A stretch of 46,750 nucleotides of DNA from JAJYSO01 sp964451785 (GCA_964451785.1 CAYVJG010000020.1:1-46750), one strand, 5' to 3'. Shown: positions 1 to 7,523, counted from the stretch's first letter. Translations and numbers: made by a program. Notes: generated by a model from the sequence alone, not told the origin.

Positions 1-86
1 CTCAGTGCCCCGAGTTGCACTCGGGGTTAATCGTATTCAACCATTACATGGTTGGTTGTAGATATAAACAGAAGTACTCTTTAAAA
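1..86. repeat. Dispersed repeat A, copy 1 (REP-like, two hairpins)
   Basis: This stretch is nearly identical to 1979-2064. It holds two perfect short palindromes: CCCCGAGT/ACTCGGGG (8-15 and 19-26) and CAACCAT/ATGGTTG (38-44 and 48-54), each with a 3-nt loop, followed by a shared tail ending AGTACT-TTTAAAA. No gene lies within it. Paired small hairpins repeated between genes resemble REP/BIME elements mobilised by REP-associated tyrosine transposases. That link is inference, because no such transposase is in the window. The copy may extend left of base 1. Confidence 0.85.
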
Positions 87-140
87 GGCGGAGGCCTTTA
101 ATGTGAAAAACCCTGTATAGGCGGAGTGCAGCATGGGGTA

Positions 141-276
141 AGTTATACCAATTAGAATTATGTTTAGTCCCATATATATTATTTTTTGTTGGTCTAATAC
201 CGTGGGACATAAATTATTAGCACAATGAGACAAAGTTGAAATGAGGCTATTTAATTTATCCATACGGTATTAGACC
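141..276. repeat. Dispersed repeat B, copy 1 (MITE-like hairpin element)
   Basis: About 135 bp that recurs with small differences at 41596-41729. The right half is a long hairpin: 191-203 and 264-276 are a perfect 13-bp inverted repeat (GGTCTAATACCGT), with an inner 8-bp arm (209-216 with 252-259) and a loop carrying the conserved word AATGAGACAAAG. The left half begins TACCAATTAGAATTA, and a TTTAGTCC segment there can pair instead with the GGGACATAAA arm, so two alternative folds are possible. It has no coding capacity. It is best described as a small non-autonomous element or structured intergenic repeat. Confidence 0.8.
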
Positions 277-499
277 TAACCCTACTGAACCCCAAAGGCT
301 GTTCAACACCAAGGGGAATGTACAAGTCATTATTAGTTGTAAATTGAGATATGTGATTGATTACCAAATAAATAGTATAATATCACATGTCCAAATATAT
401 AATCCCCTAACTTCTCATTTGTTATCTTCTCCGAAACTTGAGTTAATAATCACTCGTTTTGTTTGAAGTACTTTATTTGGTTAAATATTTTTTTGAAAT
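277..499. other. Gene-free AT-rich spacer
   Basis: Between repeat B and the stop of the thioredoxin-like gene no open frame of convincing composition, tRNA-like fold or strong terminator was seen. With the repeats at 1-276 this makes a 499-base stretch without a gene. A 60-codon frame on the minus strand (81-263) runs through the repeat and is not considered real. Confidence 0.6.
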
Positions 500-1753
500 T
501 TATTCAGCCAGCAGACTATTGATGACACTTTTAAATTCTGATTTAAATTCATCGTAATATTTTCCGGTAGCTGGGCCATTAAATCCGGAATGGACTTTAC
601 GTACATAACCAGATTTGTCGATAAATATTAAGGACGGGAAAATGTGGATGTCAACCGGAAGGCCTGGGAAGACCTTTTGGGTGAGTTCGCGATCATTAGC
701 CGCAACACCTGAAAACACCACGGGATAGTTGATGTCAAATCTGTTGAGGAAACTGCTGACGGCCTTTTTAGAGGCATCGTAGTCGGCAGTACGTTCAAAA
801 TCAATAGCGATAAATTCGACACCACGTTGGTGGTTTTCGTTGTAGTATTTGGTGAGATAAACGGTTTCATCTAAACAATTAGGACACCAAGACCCTAATA
901 ATTGTAGAACGACAACTTTGCCTTGATATTTAGGGCCAGAGAGACTAACCATCTTGTCGGTGCGCATATCTTTGAGGTTTAAATCAAACTTTACGCTTCC
1001 CGGATCAAACCTATTAGCGGCATAAGCCTTAGGTAGTTCATCGTATTCTTTTTTTACGGCTTGCCAGTCTTTTACAGGGCTATTAATGGAGAATAATTTA
1101 CCTTGAGAAAGGGTTGAATCATTTCGTGCAATGGCTGTAAAACGCAGGGCATGGCCACCGTCAAACCCGGTGAGTTTAAGCGTATCGCCACTGACGACGC
1201 CTTGCAAATAGCGAAAATCGCCTGCCGGAGTTAAGAAGGTACCCGTAATTTGACTGCCCTTTTGCTTAAAGAGTCCGATGGCTTTAAAACTAAATTCGCC
1301 ATTGGGGAAAACCGTTTCCCAAGTACCACTGAGGTTATGTGTAGGTGGAGTATAAGCTTTGAGGCGCGTGCTATCGTTGTGTGTGGCGTAAAACGGCATC
1401 GTCTCAGTTCTGTCGCTGTACACTTTAGTCCACGAACCTTTGAGGTTGCCGTCAGGAGTGATTTTAGCCTTAAAAGAGGAGTCAAAAAACGGCATTTGAA
1501 TGAATACCGAATCCCCTTTTATCGTGATGCTGTCAACGCGCATGCGATCCTCAGCGTTTTGTACGTAAACTGTTTTTTGACCGGCACTATCGGTAACTTT
1601 AAAGTTGAACACAACACTGTGATGATCACTGCGGGTCAACTCGCCACGCCAGTTACCGTTTTGTAGTTCAGGTGTTGGCTTTGGATTACTGCAGGCCACA
1701 AGACTTAAGCTAAAGGCGATTAATCCGATTTTCTTTAGATAAGATTTAGACAT
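500..1753 (-). CDS. TlpA-family thioredoxin-like lipoprotein
   Basis: A 417-residue lipoprotein with a C-terminal thioredoxin fold. Residues 1-20 are a lipoprotein signal peptide ending LVA before Cys21. The middle (about 30-240) is beta-rich, with repeated 'G.W...F' strands like the lipocalin-like or DUF4369-like N-domains of Bacteroidota thiol-disulfide proteins. From about 245 a TlpA/AhpC-TSA domain carries WCPNC, the redox pair being Cys290 and Cys293. Such proteins reduce or exchange disulfides in the periplasm; the substrate cannot be told. The residues after Cys21 (SNPKP) carry no acidic surface-export signal, so periplasmic facing is likely. A TACATTTG -7 element at 1802-1809 (reverse strand) lies about 50 nt upstream. 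It stands alone between two gene-poor stretches. Confidence 0.85.
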   Translation of the reverse strand: MSKSYLKKIGLIAFSLSLVACSNPKPTPELQNGNWRGELTRSDHHSVVFNFKVTDSAGQKTVYVQNAEDRMRVDSITIKGDSVFIQMPFFDSSFKAKITPDGNLKGSWTKVYSDRTETMPFYATHNDSTRLKAYTPPTHNLSGTWETVFPNGEFSFKAIGLFKQKGSQITGTFLTPAGDFRYLQGVVSGDTLKLTGFDGGHALRFTAIARNDSTLSQGKLFSINSPVKDWQAVKKEYDELPKAYAANRFDPGSVKFDLNLKDMRTDKMVSLSGPKYQGKVVVLQLLGSWCPNCLDETVYLTKYYNENHQRGVEFIAIDFERTADYDASKKAVSSFLNRFDINYPVVFSGVAANDRELTQKVFPGLPVDIHIFPSLIFIDKSGYVRKVHSGFNGPATGKYYDEFKSEFKSVINSLLAE

Positions 1754-1945
1754 AATGATGCATGGTGATAAGGTGAAAAATCAACTCATTAATAATTGTG
1801 ACAAATGTACAAAAATGAAAATATGTATATATAATAATCTAAAAAATGAGTTTATTATTTAGATTTATATCATAAAAAAGACTGATTTTAGATGTGAATT
1901 ACTAATGCTGTATAGGTGGATTATTATACCTCGATATTTATTGTT
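1754..1945. other. Leader and spacer upstream of the TlpA-like gene
   Basis: AT-rich, with no gene. It contains a candidate -7 promoter box on the minus strand (1802-1809, TACATTTG) for the thioredoxin-like gene and otherwise nothing recognisable. With repeat A copy 2 the gene-free gap is 305 bases. Confidence 0.5.
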
Positions 1946-1962
1946 GAACTACTTCGTAGTTC
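1946..1962. repeat. Small perfect palindrome next to repeat A
   Basis: GAACTAC and GTAGTTC are separated by TTC. It lies 17 bases before repeat A copy 2, so three short 7-8 bp hairpins with 3-nt loops occur in a row (1946-2032). This spacing and hairpin style is REP/BIME-like. Confidence 0.6.
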
Positions 1963-1978
1963 TGTAGGATGCGGTCAT

Positions 1979-2064
1979 CTCAGAGCCCCGAGTTGCACTC
2001 GGGGTTAATTATATTCAACCATTACATGGTTGGCTGTCAATATAAACAGGAGTACTTTTTAAAA
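1979..2064. repeat. Dispersed repeat A, copy 2
   Basis: Second copy of the repeat at 1-86, with the same two hairpins (1986-2004 and 2016-2032) and the same tail. The last bases of the repeat supply the stop codon of the flavoprotein gene that ends at 2059, so the element abuts the 3' end of that gene exactly. On the minus strand the hairpins lie in the 3' untranslated region, where they could slow RNA decay or help end transcription. Confidence 0.85.
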
Positions 2065-3012
2065 TTGAAAAGCAGCTAATTCATGTTGAGCTGTTTTAAA
2101 TTCAGCAAGGACTTCTTCTACAATTTGAGCAGCTGGTTTAATGTCGTCAATAAGTCCTCCAATTTGGCCGATTTGTAATTCACCTTCGTCTAAATCACCT
2201 TCAAACATTCCGCGTTTTGAACGGGCTCTGCCGAGGAGTGTTTCTAAATCTGCTTTGCTGCCATTTTGGGTGTAGAGTTGCATAAGATCATCAAAAAACT
2301 TGTTTTTGAGTAAACGTGTGGGAACAATTTCTTTGAGGGTGAGTAAGGTAGAATTGTCGCTAGCAGCTTTGATGAGGTTTTTAAAATTTTGATGCGAAGA
2401 AGCTTCTGGAGTCATCACAAATCGCGTTCCCATTTGAACGGCATCAGCCCCTAAGGCCATAGCGGCAAGCATGCTGCGCCCTGTAGCAATACCCCCGGCA
2501 GCAATGAGCGGAATTGCGATTTTTGCTTTAACCATCGGAATTAGGGTCATTGTAGTCGTCTCTTCACGACCGTTGTGCCCTCCGGCTTCAAATCCTTCGG
2601 CAACGACAGCATCTACACCGGCAGCTTGTGATTTAAGGGCGAATTTGACGCTACTCACTAAATGTACTACGGTGATGCCATTTTCTTTTAAGAATGACGT
2701 CCAGGTTTTGGGATTGCCGGCAGAGGTAAAAACGATTTTAACGCCTTCATCGACGATAATCTGCATAATTTCTTCAATGTCAGGATAGAGAAGAGGAACA
2801 TTGACAGCAAAAGGTTTGTCAGTAGCGGCCTGACATTTTTGAATGTGTTCACGTAAAATTTCGGGATACATGGATCCGGCACCTAAAATACCTAATCCTC
2901 CGGCATTACTGACGGCGCTGGCGAGTTTCCAGCCACTGGCCCAAATCATACCGGCTTGAATGAGTGGGTATTTAATGTTGAATAGATTGGTGATACGATT
3001 AATTTTGGTCAT
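2059..3012 (-). CDS. Nitronate monooxygenase / 2-nitropropane dioxygenase-like FMN protein
   Basis: A 317-residue TIM-barrel flavoprotein of the NMO/2-NPD family. It opens with the family N-terminus (ITNLFNIKYPLIQAGM...), has the early glycine run AGGLGILGAG, the central AEGFEAGGHNG motif with its histidine, and the FMN phosphate-binding end GGIATG...ALGADAVQMGTRF. Members oxidise alkyl nitronates or act as enoyl-ACP-reductase-like (FabK) enzymes; which one applies here is not settled. I start at ATG 3012, not the longer frame to 3075, because the extra 21 codons lie inside a perfect hairpin and a TATATTTG promoter box (3030-3037) sits just upstream. It is separated from mnmA by 137 bases, so separate transcription is likely. 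Confidence 0.85.
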   Translation of the reverse strand: MTKINRITNLFNIKYPLIQAGMIWASGWKLASAVSNAGGLGILGAGSMYPEILREHIQKCQAATDKPFAVNVPLLYPDIEEIMQIIVDEGVKIVFTSAGNPKTWTSFLKENGITVVHLVSSVKFALKSQAAGVDAVVAEGFEAGGHNGREETTTMTLIPMVKAKIAIPLIAAGGIATGRSMLAAMALGADAVQMGTRFVMTPEASSHQNFKNLIKAASDNSTLLTLKEIVPTRLLKNKFFDDLMQLYTQNGSKADLETLLGRARSKRGMFEGDLDEGELQIGQIGGLIDDIKPAAQIVEEVLAEFKTAQHELAAFQF

Positions 3013-3029
3013 AGTTTTAGTTTCTATGC

Positions 3030-3037
3030 CAAATATA
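3030..3037 (-). promoter_or_regulatory. -7 promoter element for the nitronate monooxygenase-like gene
   Basis: On the minus strand the sequence reads TATATTTG, matching the Bacteroidota TAnnTTTG -7 box, 18 nt ahead of the chosen ATG. No clear -33 TTG is seen; the hairpin at 3037-3081 occupies that place. Confidence 0.5.
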
Positions 3038-3081
3038 AAGTATTGCGCTGCGAATACGATATTAAAGCAGCGCAATACTTT
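3037..3081. promoter_or_regulatory. Perfect 15-bp inverted repeat (operator or terminator)
   Basis: AAAGTATTGCGCTGC at 3037-3051 is matched exactly by its reverse complement at 3067-3081, with a 15-nt spacer. It lies between mnmA and the nitronate monooxygenase-like gene and touches the promoter box at 3030-3037. There is no proper U-tract after it, so a regulator-binding operator or an RNA hairpin is at least as likely as a terminator. Confidence 0.6.
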
Positions 3082-3149
3082 AGAATAATTTAATTGCGAA
3101 GTGATTTGTAGCTGTTTTCAAAAGTGAAATCACTCAGAATCTATCTGGG

Positions 3150-4346
3150 CTAGGCGATAACCCCAGAACCTAATAATTCATCTTGTTCATTATACCAAGC
3201 TACAAATTGACCTTCAGTAATTGATTTTTGAGGGCGATCAAACAGCACAAATAAACCCTTTTCAGTTTGGAAGATCTCTGCTTTTTCTAGTGGTTGACGA
3301 TAACGAATACGTGCCATAACACGTAGTGATTCACCTTCTTTGAGTTGTAAATCCTCACGAATCCAATGTATTTCATCAGGAGCCACACGTAAAGCTTTTC
3401 TAAATAATCCGGGGTGATTGCCGCCTTGACCGGTGTAAATCACATTGTCATTGACATCAGTAGCAATAACAAAAAGCGGTAAAGGTGTGCCGCCTACAGC
3501 TAAGCCTTTGCGTTGACCTACAGTAAAATAGTGGGCGCCTTGATGCTGTCCTACTACTTTGCCTTGGTCTTTGTGATACACAAACTTTTGGGCGTAGAAC
3601 ACCAATTCTTCTAATTTGTTAGAAAAATTAGGAATTTCACGTTGATAGATAGCATCGTTGGCTTCAATTTCAACAATATTTCCAGCTTTGGGTTTGAGTT
3701 TTTGTTGTAAAAACTCGGGTAAGCGTACTTTGCCGATAAAACACAAACCTTGAGAATCTTTTTTGTCAGCGGTAATCAATCCCTGTTCCGCAGCAATACG
3801 ACGGACTTCACTTTTTTGAAGGTCGCCTATGGGAAACAGTGATTTAGTCAATTGCTCTTGTGAGACTTGGCACAAAAAGTAAGATTGATCTTTATTGTTG
3901 TCTTTTCCGGCTAATAACTGATAAATGGTTTTGCCGTCTTTTTCAACAGTTGCTCTTCGGCAGTAGTGTCCTGTAGCGACATAATCAGCGCCGAGGCGCA
4001 TAGCCACTTTCATGAAAACATCAAATTTAATTTCGCGATTACAAAGCACATCAGGATTTGGGGTGCGTCCACGTTCGTATTCATCAAACATATAATCGAC
4101 AATACGCTCCTTGTATTCTTCGCTTAAATCTATGGTTTGGAAGGGAATGTTGAGCTTGTTAGCCACTAACATAGCATCATTACTATCTTCGAGCCAAGGG
4201 CATTCTTCACTGATAGTGACACTGTCATCGTGCCAGTTTTTCATGAATAAGCCGATGACTTCATAGCCTTCTTGTTGTAATAAATAGGCGGCTACACTTG
4301 AATCAACACCACCACTGAGTCCGACAACTACACGTTTTTTATTCAA
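3150..4346 (-). CDS. mnmA: tRNA-specific 2-thiouridylase MnmA
   Basis: A 398-residue enzyme that adenylates and thiolates U34 of Lys, Glu and Gln tRNAs in the cytoplasm. The ATP-binding PP-loop SGGVDSS is residues 11-17. The two catalytic cysteines are Cys102 (DVLCNREIKF) and Cys202 (GLCFIGKV). The tRNA-contacting segment GKDNNKDQSYFL (148-159) and the C-terminal beta-barrel are present, so the protein is complete. The start codon is TTG (4344-4346); no in-frame ATG fits, and an unusually good ribosome-binding site (AAAGGA on the minus strand, near 4353-4358) sits just before it. Sulfur probably comes from cysteine desulfurase relay proteins, possibly including the nearby SUF desulfurase; that link is inference. 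Confidence 0.96.
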   Translation of the reverse strand: MNKKRVVVGLSGGVDSSVAAYLLQQEGYEVIGLFMKNWHDDSVTISEECPWLEDSNDAMLVANKLNIPFQTIDLSEEYKERIVDYMFDEYERGRTPNPDVLCNREIKFDVFMKVAMRLGADYVATGHYCRRATVEKDGKTIYQLLAGKDNNKDQSYFLCQVSQEQLTKSLFPIGDLQKSEVRRIAAEQGLITADKKDSQGLCFIGKVRLPEFLQQKLKPKAGNIVEIEANDAIYQREIPNFSNKLEELVFYAQKFVYHKDQGKVVGQHQGAHYFTVGQRKGLAVGGTPLPLFVIATDVNDNVIYTGQGGNHPGLFRKALRVAPDEIHWIREDLQLKEGESLRVMARIRYRQPLEKAEIFQTEKGLFVLFDRPQKSITEGQFVAWYNEQDELLGSGVIA

Positions 4347-4351
4347 AATAA

Positions 4352-4358
4352 TTCCTTT
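4352..4358 (-). promoter_or_regulatory. Shine-Dalgarno site deciding the TTG start of mnmA
   Basis: The minus strand reads AAAGGAA a few nucleotides before the TTG codon at 4346. Strong Shine-Dalgarno sequences are rare in this phylum, so its position supports TTG as the true start. A small hairpin (GCCT/AGGC, 4361-4371) lies directly upstream. Confidence 0.55.
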
Positions 4359-4378
4359 CTGCCTTTCAGGCTGTAAGT

Positions 4379-4417
4379 GTTGCTAAAATAGAATTTAATC
4401 TCTTGAGATATAGCAAC
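4379..4417. promoter_or_regulatory. Nested inverted repeats upstream of mnmA
   Basis: GTTGCTA (4379-4385) pairs with TAGCAAC (4411-4417). Inside lies the palindrome ATCTC-TT-GAGAT (4398-4409). It is located between the MORN-protein gene and mnmA, and could be a weak terminator of the former or an mnmA leader structure. Confidence 0.35.
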
Positions 4418-4455
4418 TTGTTAATGTATTTTTGAACGGGCAAAGTTACAAAAAC

Positions 4456-5184
4456 TTACTTATCTTTTGTGTAAATTGCCTTGCGTGTTTTGGTGTCTAA
4501 CGGGTAAGTAGCTGTGCTGTCGAGTTTTCCTTCTTTGTAGAACTTCCATTTTCCGTCACGTAGGCCATTTTTGTAGTTTCCTTCAGATGATTTGCGACCT
4601 TTGTAATCATAGACGATGCTATAGCCTTGCAAGGTATCATTGCTGTAATGGTATTGTTGGCGGAGTTGCCCGGTTTCGTCATAAATTAATTTGTCACCTT
4701 GTAATAAGCCATGGTCATAAGTTTTCTTTTCGGCAATTTTTCCATTGGAAAAATAGACTTTTTTTGGGCCATTGAGTTTGCCTTTGTGATAAGTTTCAAT
4801 CATCATCACTTGTTTGTCGGGTTTTTCAAAGTAATATTTCCAAAGACCTGCGCGTTGTTTGTGAAGGAGGTAACCTTCAGAAACAACAAACCCATCAGAG
4901 TTGTAATACCGCATTAAAACCGAATCTTTGTTCGGAAAATAAATGCGGGTAGCTGCAGGTTGAGTCCCGCTATTTTTTTTGTAAAATTTAAAAGTTCCTA
5001 CTTCTTTACCGTGCTCAAATTGCCCTTGATACCGCAGCTGATCAGAGTTGGGGTATTGTTTTTGCCATTGGCCATTTCGCTGTCCCTGAGCATCGAATTG
5101 ATTGATAGATTTATCTTGACTAAATCCTTGAAAACACAGTAAAATAAAAACTGTAGTTAAGACGTTTTTAAGAAGTAAACCCAT
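4456..5184 (-). CDS. Secreted MORN-repeat protein
   Basis: A 242-residue exported protein. Residues 1-22 are a Sec signal peptide ending GFSQ. The rest consists of about six short repeats of the MORN_2 type, each with a 'G.(W/F)..Y...G' pattern (for example NGQWQKQYPNS, VGTFKFYKK, AGLWKYYFEK, DGKWKFYKEG). Such proteins are often auto-annotated as YwqK-family 'antitoxins', a label with little meaning here since no toxin gene is adjacent. The function is unknown; a periplasmic or surface structural role is plausible. The start is only 50 bases from the divergent fasciclin gene, so the two promoters must overlap coding sequence. Confidence 0.75.
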   Translation of the reverse strand: MGLLLKNVLTTVFILLCFQGFSQDKSINQFDAQGQRNGQWQKQYPNSDQLRYQGQFEHGKEVGTFKFYKKNSGTQPAATRIYFPNKDSVLMRYYNSDGFVVSEGYLLHKQRAGLWKYYFEKPDKQVMMIETYHKGKLNGPKKVYFSNGKIAEKKTYDHGLLQGDKLIYDETGQLRQQYHYSNDTLQGYSIVYDYKGRKSSEGNYKNGLRDGKWKFYKEGKLDSTATYPLDTKTRKAIYTKDK

Positions 5185-5195
5185 ATATATTTTTT

Positions 5196-5203
5196 TATCT
5201 TTA
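5196..5203 (+). promoter_or_regulatory. -7 promoter element for the fasciclin gene
   Basis: TATCTTTA is a near match to TAnnTTTG. Transcription would begin around 5210, just before the ATG at 5214, which favours the second ATG at 5235 as the start used. Confidence 0.4.
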
Positions 5204-5234
5204 CGCTTCGAGTATGTATGAAAAACACGTGAAA

Positions 5235-6659
5235 ATGCAGAATATTTTAATTAAGTACAAGTTTTTTATCTTGTTATTGTGTTTAATAGGATTTGTGAGC
5301 TGTGAAAGTGATGATAACAGTCAACTTATTTCAGGCACAAATTCAATTGTTGATTACTTAAAAGCACAGCCTAATTTTTCACTGTTTTCAAAAGCAGTAC
5401 AACGCGTAGGTTTAGAAGGAACGCTTGATGGTAATGCGGGAACATACACTGTTTTGGTACCTGATGACGAGGCGATGCAGGCTTATTTACAAACTCACCA
5501 ATACAATTCAGTGGAAGCTGTGCCCATGACTAAATTAACGCGTTTGGTCAATTATCATATTTTAGAGGTATTGACGCCTGAGTCTAATTTTGTTACGGGC
5601 TATTTGACAACCTTGGCGCGCTTGCCAATTAATGATTCTGTCAATGTAAATTTGAGTTTATATGTCAATGCCGAGGATAGTTTGACATTTAATGACATAG
5701 CACATATAGTTGATGCGGACATTGCCGTTGATAATGGAGTCTTGCACGAAATAAATCACACTTTGGCCTTGCCGACTTTACAGACATTTATGGCGGCTGA
5801 TGATAATCTGAAACCTTATTATGAATTGTTGACAGCGCCTGAAGTACAAACGGATTTTGATAGTATTTTAGCCGATACAACGCGTCATTATACCTTTTTG
5901 ACACCTAATGCTTTGGCGGTAGAGGCTTTTGAATCAGGAGAAGGAAGTCAACTTTCTCCAGAGGAACGCGAGGCTATATACCATTATCAATGGCTGGATA
6001 CGATGTATACTTCTAAGATGATTAAGACAGGTTATATGGCTACGCATGCTCATGAAACTTATAGCGGAAATGACCAAGCCTTGAGTTTATATGTCAATAC
6101 TGAAACAGGCGTGCTCTTAAATGGGAAAGCAGGAATTGCGGTAGCTGACTTGATGACCATTAATGGAAATATTCAAGTTATCGATAGTGTATTGACCTTG
6201 CCGACGCTAGCTACTTTTGTTAAGGCTGATACAGAGTTTGACGTGTTTGCAACTCAGTTGGTGCGTGATGATCAGCAGGGAAATGCTTATATGAGTATTT
6301 TGAATGCTTCAACCGCAACTACAAATTCAGAAGCACCTTTGACAGTTTTTGCGCCGACAAATATTGCTTTTGATGATGTGATAAGCGAGCTGTATCCTGA
6401 GCAAGTGATGGAGCCTGATAGTATTCCGGCAGCCGAAATGAGTGTGATTTTGAATTTACATATTATTCCACAACAGAGTTTACGTAGCGAAGCGTTTACT
6501 AATCAGAATTTACAAACTTTAGGAGGTACGGTGGTTTTGGATGCTAATGAGAAGACCTTGACCGATCCGGCTCAGCGAAAAGCCCCAATTAGTGTGCGTG
6601 ATGCTCAGGCTACAAATGGTGTTTTGCAAGCTGTAGAACGCGTATTATTGCCGAATTAA
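5235..6659 (+). CDS. Fasciclin (FAS1) triple-domain lipoprotein
   Basis: A 474-residue lipoprotein with three successive FAS1-like domains. The start at 5235 gives a normal lipoprotein signal (MQNILIKYKFFILLLCLIGF, then VSC); the frame is open from 5214. The residues after the lipid-bearing Cys are ESDDN, an acidic patch of the kind that sends flavobacterial lipoproteins to the cell surface. Domain 1 (about 30-180) has SIVDYL, YTVLVPDDEAM and LVNYHIL; domain 2 (about 185-325) has YTFLTPNALAVEAF; domain 3 (about 327-474) has LTVFAPTNIAFDDV and LNLHIIP. FAS1 proteins mediate adhesion. No SusCD-type genes flank it. It converges on the SUF operon across a shared terminator. Confidence 0.85.
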   Translation: MQNILIKYKFFILLLCLIGFVSCESDDNSQLISGTNSIVDYLKAQPNFSLFSKAVQRVGLEGTLDGNAGTYTVLVPDDEAMQAYLQTHQYNSVEAVPMTKLTRLVNYHILEVLTPESNFVTGYLTTLARLPINDSVNVNLSLYVNAEDSLTFNDIAHIVDADIAVDNGVLHEINHTLALPTLQTFMAADDNLKPYYELLTAPEVQTDFDSILADTTRHYTFLTPNALAVEAFESGEGSQLSPEEREAIYHYQWLDTMYTSKMIKTGYMATHAHETYSGNDQALSLYVNTETGVLLNGKAGIAVADLMTINGNIQVIDSVLTLPTLATFVKADTEFDVFATQLVRDDQQGNAYMSILNASTATTNSEAPLTVFAPTNIAFDDVISELYPEQVMEPDSIPAAEMSVILNLHIIPQQSLRSEAFTNQNLQTLGGTVVLDANEKTLTDPAQRKAPISVRDAQATNGVLQAVERVLLPN

Positions 6660-6677
6660 AGATAATTTATACAAGCT

Positions 6678-6712
6678 AAAAGGCTGTTTCAAAAATGATG
6701 AAACAGCCTTTT
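6678..6712. terminator. Bidirectional terminator
   Basis: AAAAGGCTGTTTC (6678-6690) and GAAACAGCCTTTT (6700-6712) form a perfect 13-bp stem with a 9-nt loop and A/T runs on both sides. It lies between the convergent fasciclin gene and the end of the SUF operon, so it can serve both. Confidence 0.9.
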
Positions 6713-6734
6713 ATAATTTAATGAGGTTCTTTTT

Positions 6735-7061
6735 TTAGAGCAAGCCTAATTCAAGGCGACCTTCTTCACTGATCAGTTCTTGTGACCAAGGTGGGTCAAA
6801 GGTTAATTCGAGTTCCACTTCGTTGATACCTTCAACGGTGCGTACACGTTCTTTAACTTCCTCAGGTAAGCTTTCCGCTACAGGACAGTTAGGAGTGGTT
6901 AAGGTCATCAATACTTTTACATCGCGTGTTTCTTCATTGACCATCACGTCATAGATGAGTCCTAATTCGTAAATATCTATAGGGATTTCGGGGTCATAGC
7001 AGGTTTTTAATACCTTAACGATACGTTCCCCTAATTGATTGATATCTAATTCTTCAGCCAT
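6735..7061 (-). CDS. sufT: SufT-like MIP18/DUF59 iron-sulfur assembly protein
   Basis: A 108-residue single-domain MIP18 (DUF59) protein. It shows the family signature DPEIPIDIYELGLIYDV (residues 23-39) and TTPNCPVAESLPEEV with the conserved Cys59. The family helps load or mature Fe-S clusters. Being the last gene of the SUF operon, 11 bases after sufE, strongly supports that role. The gene symbol follows use in other bacteria, where SufT is a standalone or operonic DUF59 protein. Its end is 22 bases from the bidirectional terminator stem. Confidence 0.88.
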   Translation of the reverse strand: MAEELDINQLGERIVKVLKTCYDPEIPIDIYELGLIYDVMVNEETRDVKVLMTLTTPNCPVAESLPEEVKERVRTVEGINEVELELTFDPPWSQELISEEGRLELGLL

Positions 7062-7072
7062 AATTTAAGGTT

Positions 7073-7498
7073 TTAATGCATTTGTGATTGGTAAGCAATT
7101 GCGTAGAGTTGAATTTGCTTAATCATACTCACCAAGCCGTTGGCACGTGTTGGCGATAGGTGTTCTTTTAATCCAATTTGATCGATAAACCCAGTGTCGG
7201 CTTGAGCGATAGCTTGTGGTGTTTGGTTAGAATAAACGCGAATTAAAATGGCGATGATTCCCTTAGTGATAATCGCATCACTATCGGCTGTAAACACAAC
7301 TTTATCATCTTTTAAATCGGCGTGAACCCAAACTTTACTTTGGCAGCCGTTGATGAGGTGTTCATCGGTTTTGTATTGCGCATCGATTAGAGGAAGAGAT
7401 TTCCCTAATTCAATCATGTATTCGTAACGTTGCATCCAATCTTCAAACATATCGAATTCATCGATAATTTCTTCTTGGATTTCTTTTATGGTACTCAA
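7073..7498 (-). CDS. sufE: Cysteine desulfuration protein SufE
   Basis: A 141-residue SufE: it accepts persulfide sulfur from SufS and passes it to the SufBCD scaffold. The acceptor Cys52 lies in HLINGCQSKVWV, and the family N-terminal segment (IQEEIIDEFDMFEDWMQRYEYMIELGK, given here as 8-34) is intact. The start codon appears to be TTG (7496-7498), since no ATG precedes the conserved N-terminus; the next Met is residue 17, which would remove conserved sequence. It lies in the SUF operon, 25 bases after the META-domain gene and 11 before the sufT-like gene. Confidence 0.93.
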   Translation of the reverse strand: MSTIKEIQEEIIDEFDMFEDWMQRYEYMIELGKSLPLIDAQYKTDEHLINGCQSKVWVHADLKDDKVVFTADSDAIITKGIIAILIRVYSNQTPQAIAQADTGFIDQIGLKEHLSPTRANGLVSMIKQIQLYAIAYQSQMH

Positions 7499-7523
7499 AA
7501 TAATAATTTCTAAATTGGTTTTA

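Noticed and set aside
81..263. 60-codon frame on the minus strand
   Set aside because: It runs through repeat B, whose other copy does not keep the frame; no family resemblance and no promoter.
1250..1666. 138-codon frame opposite the thioredoxin-like gene
   Set aside because: Antisense shadow of a well-supported lipoprotein gene; low-quality composition.
3013..3075. Longer start for the nitronate monooxygenase-like gene
   Set aside because: The extra codons encode the 15-bp hairpin and promoter box, and family members start at the ITNLFNIKYPL segment.
4456..5184. Toxin-antitoxin system around the MORN-repeat (YwqK-like) protein
   Set aside because: No toxin-like gene is adjacent, and the protein is exported by a signal peptide, unlike a cytoplasmic antitoxin.
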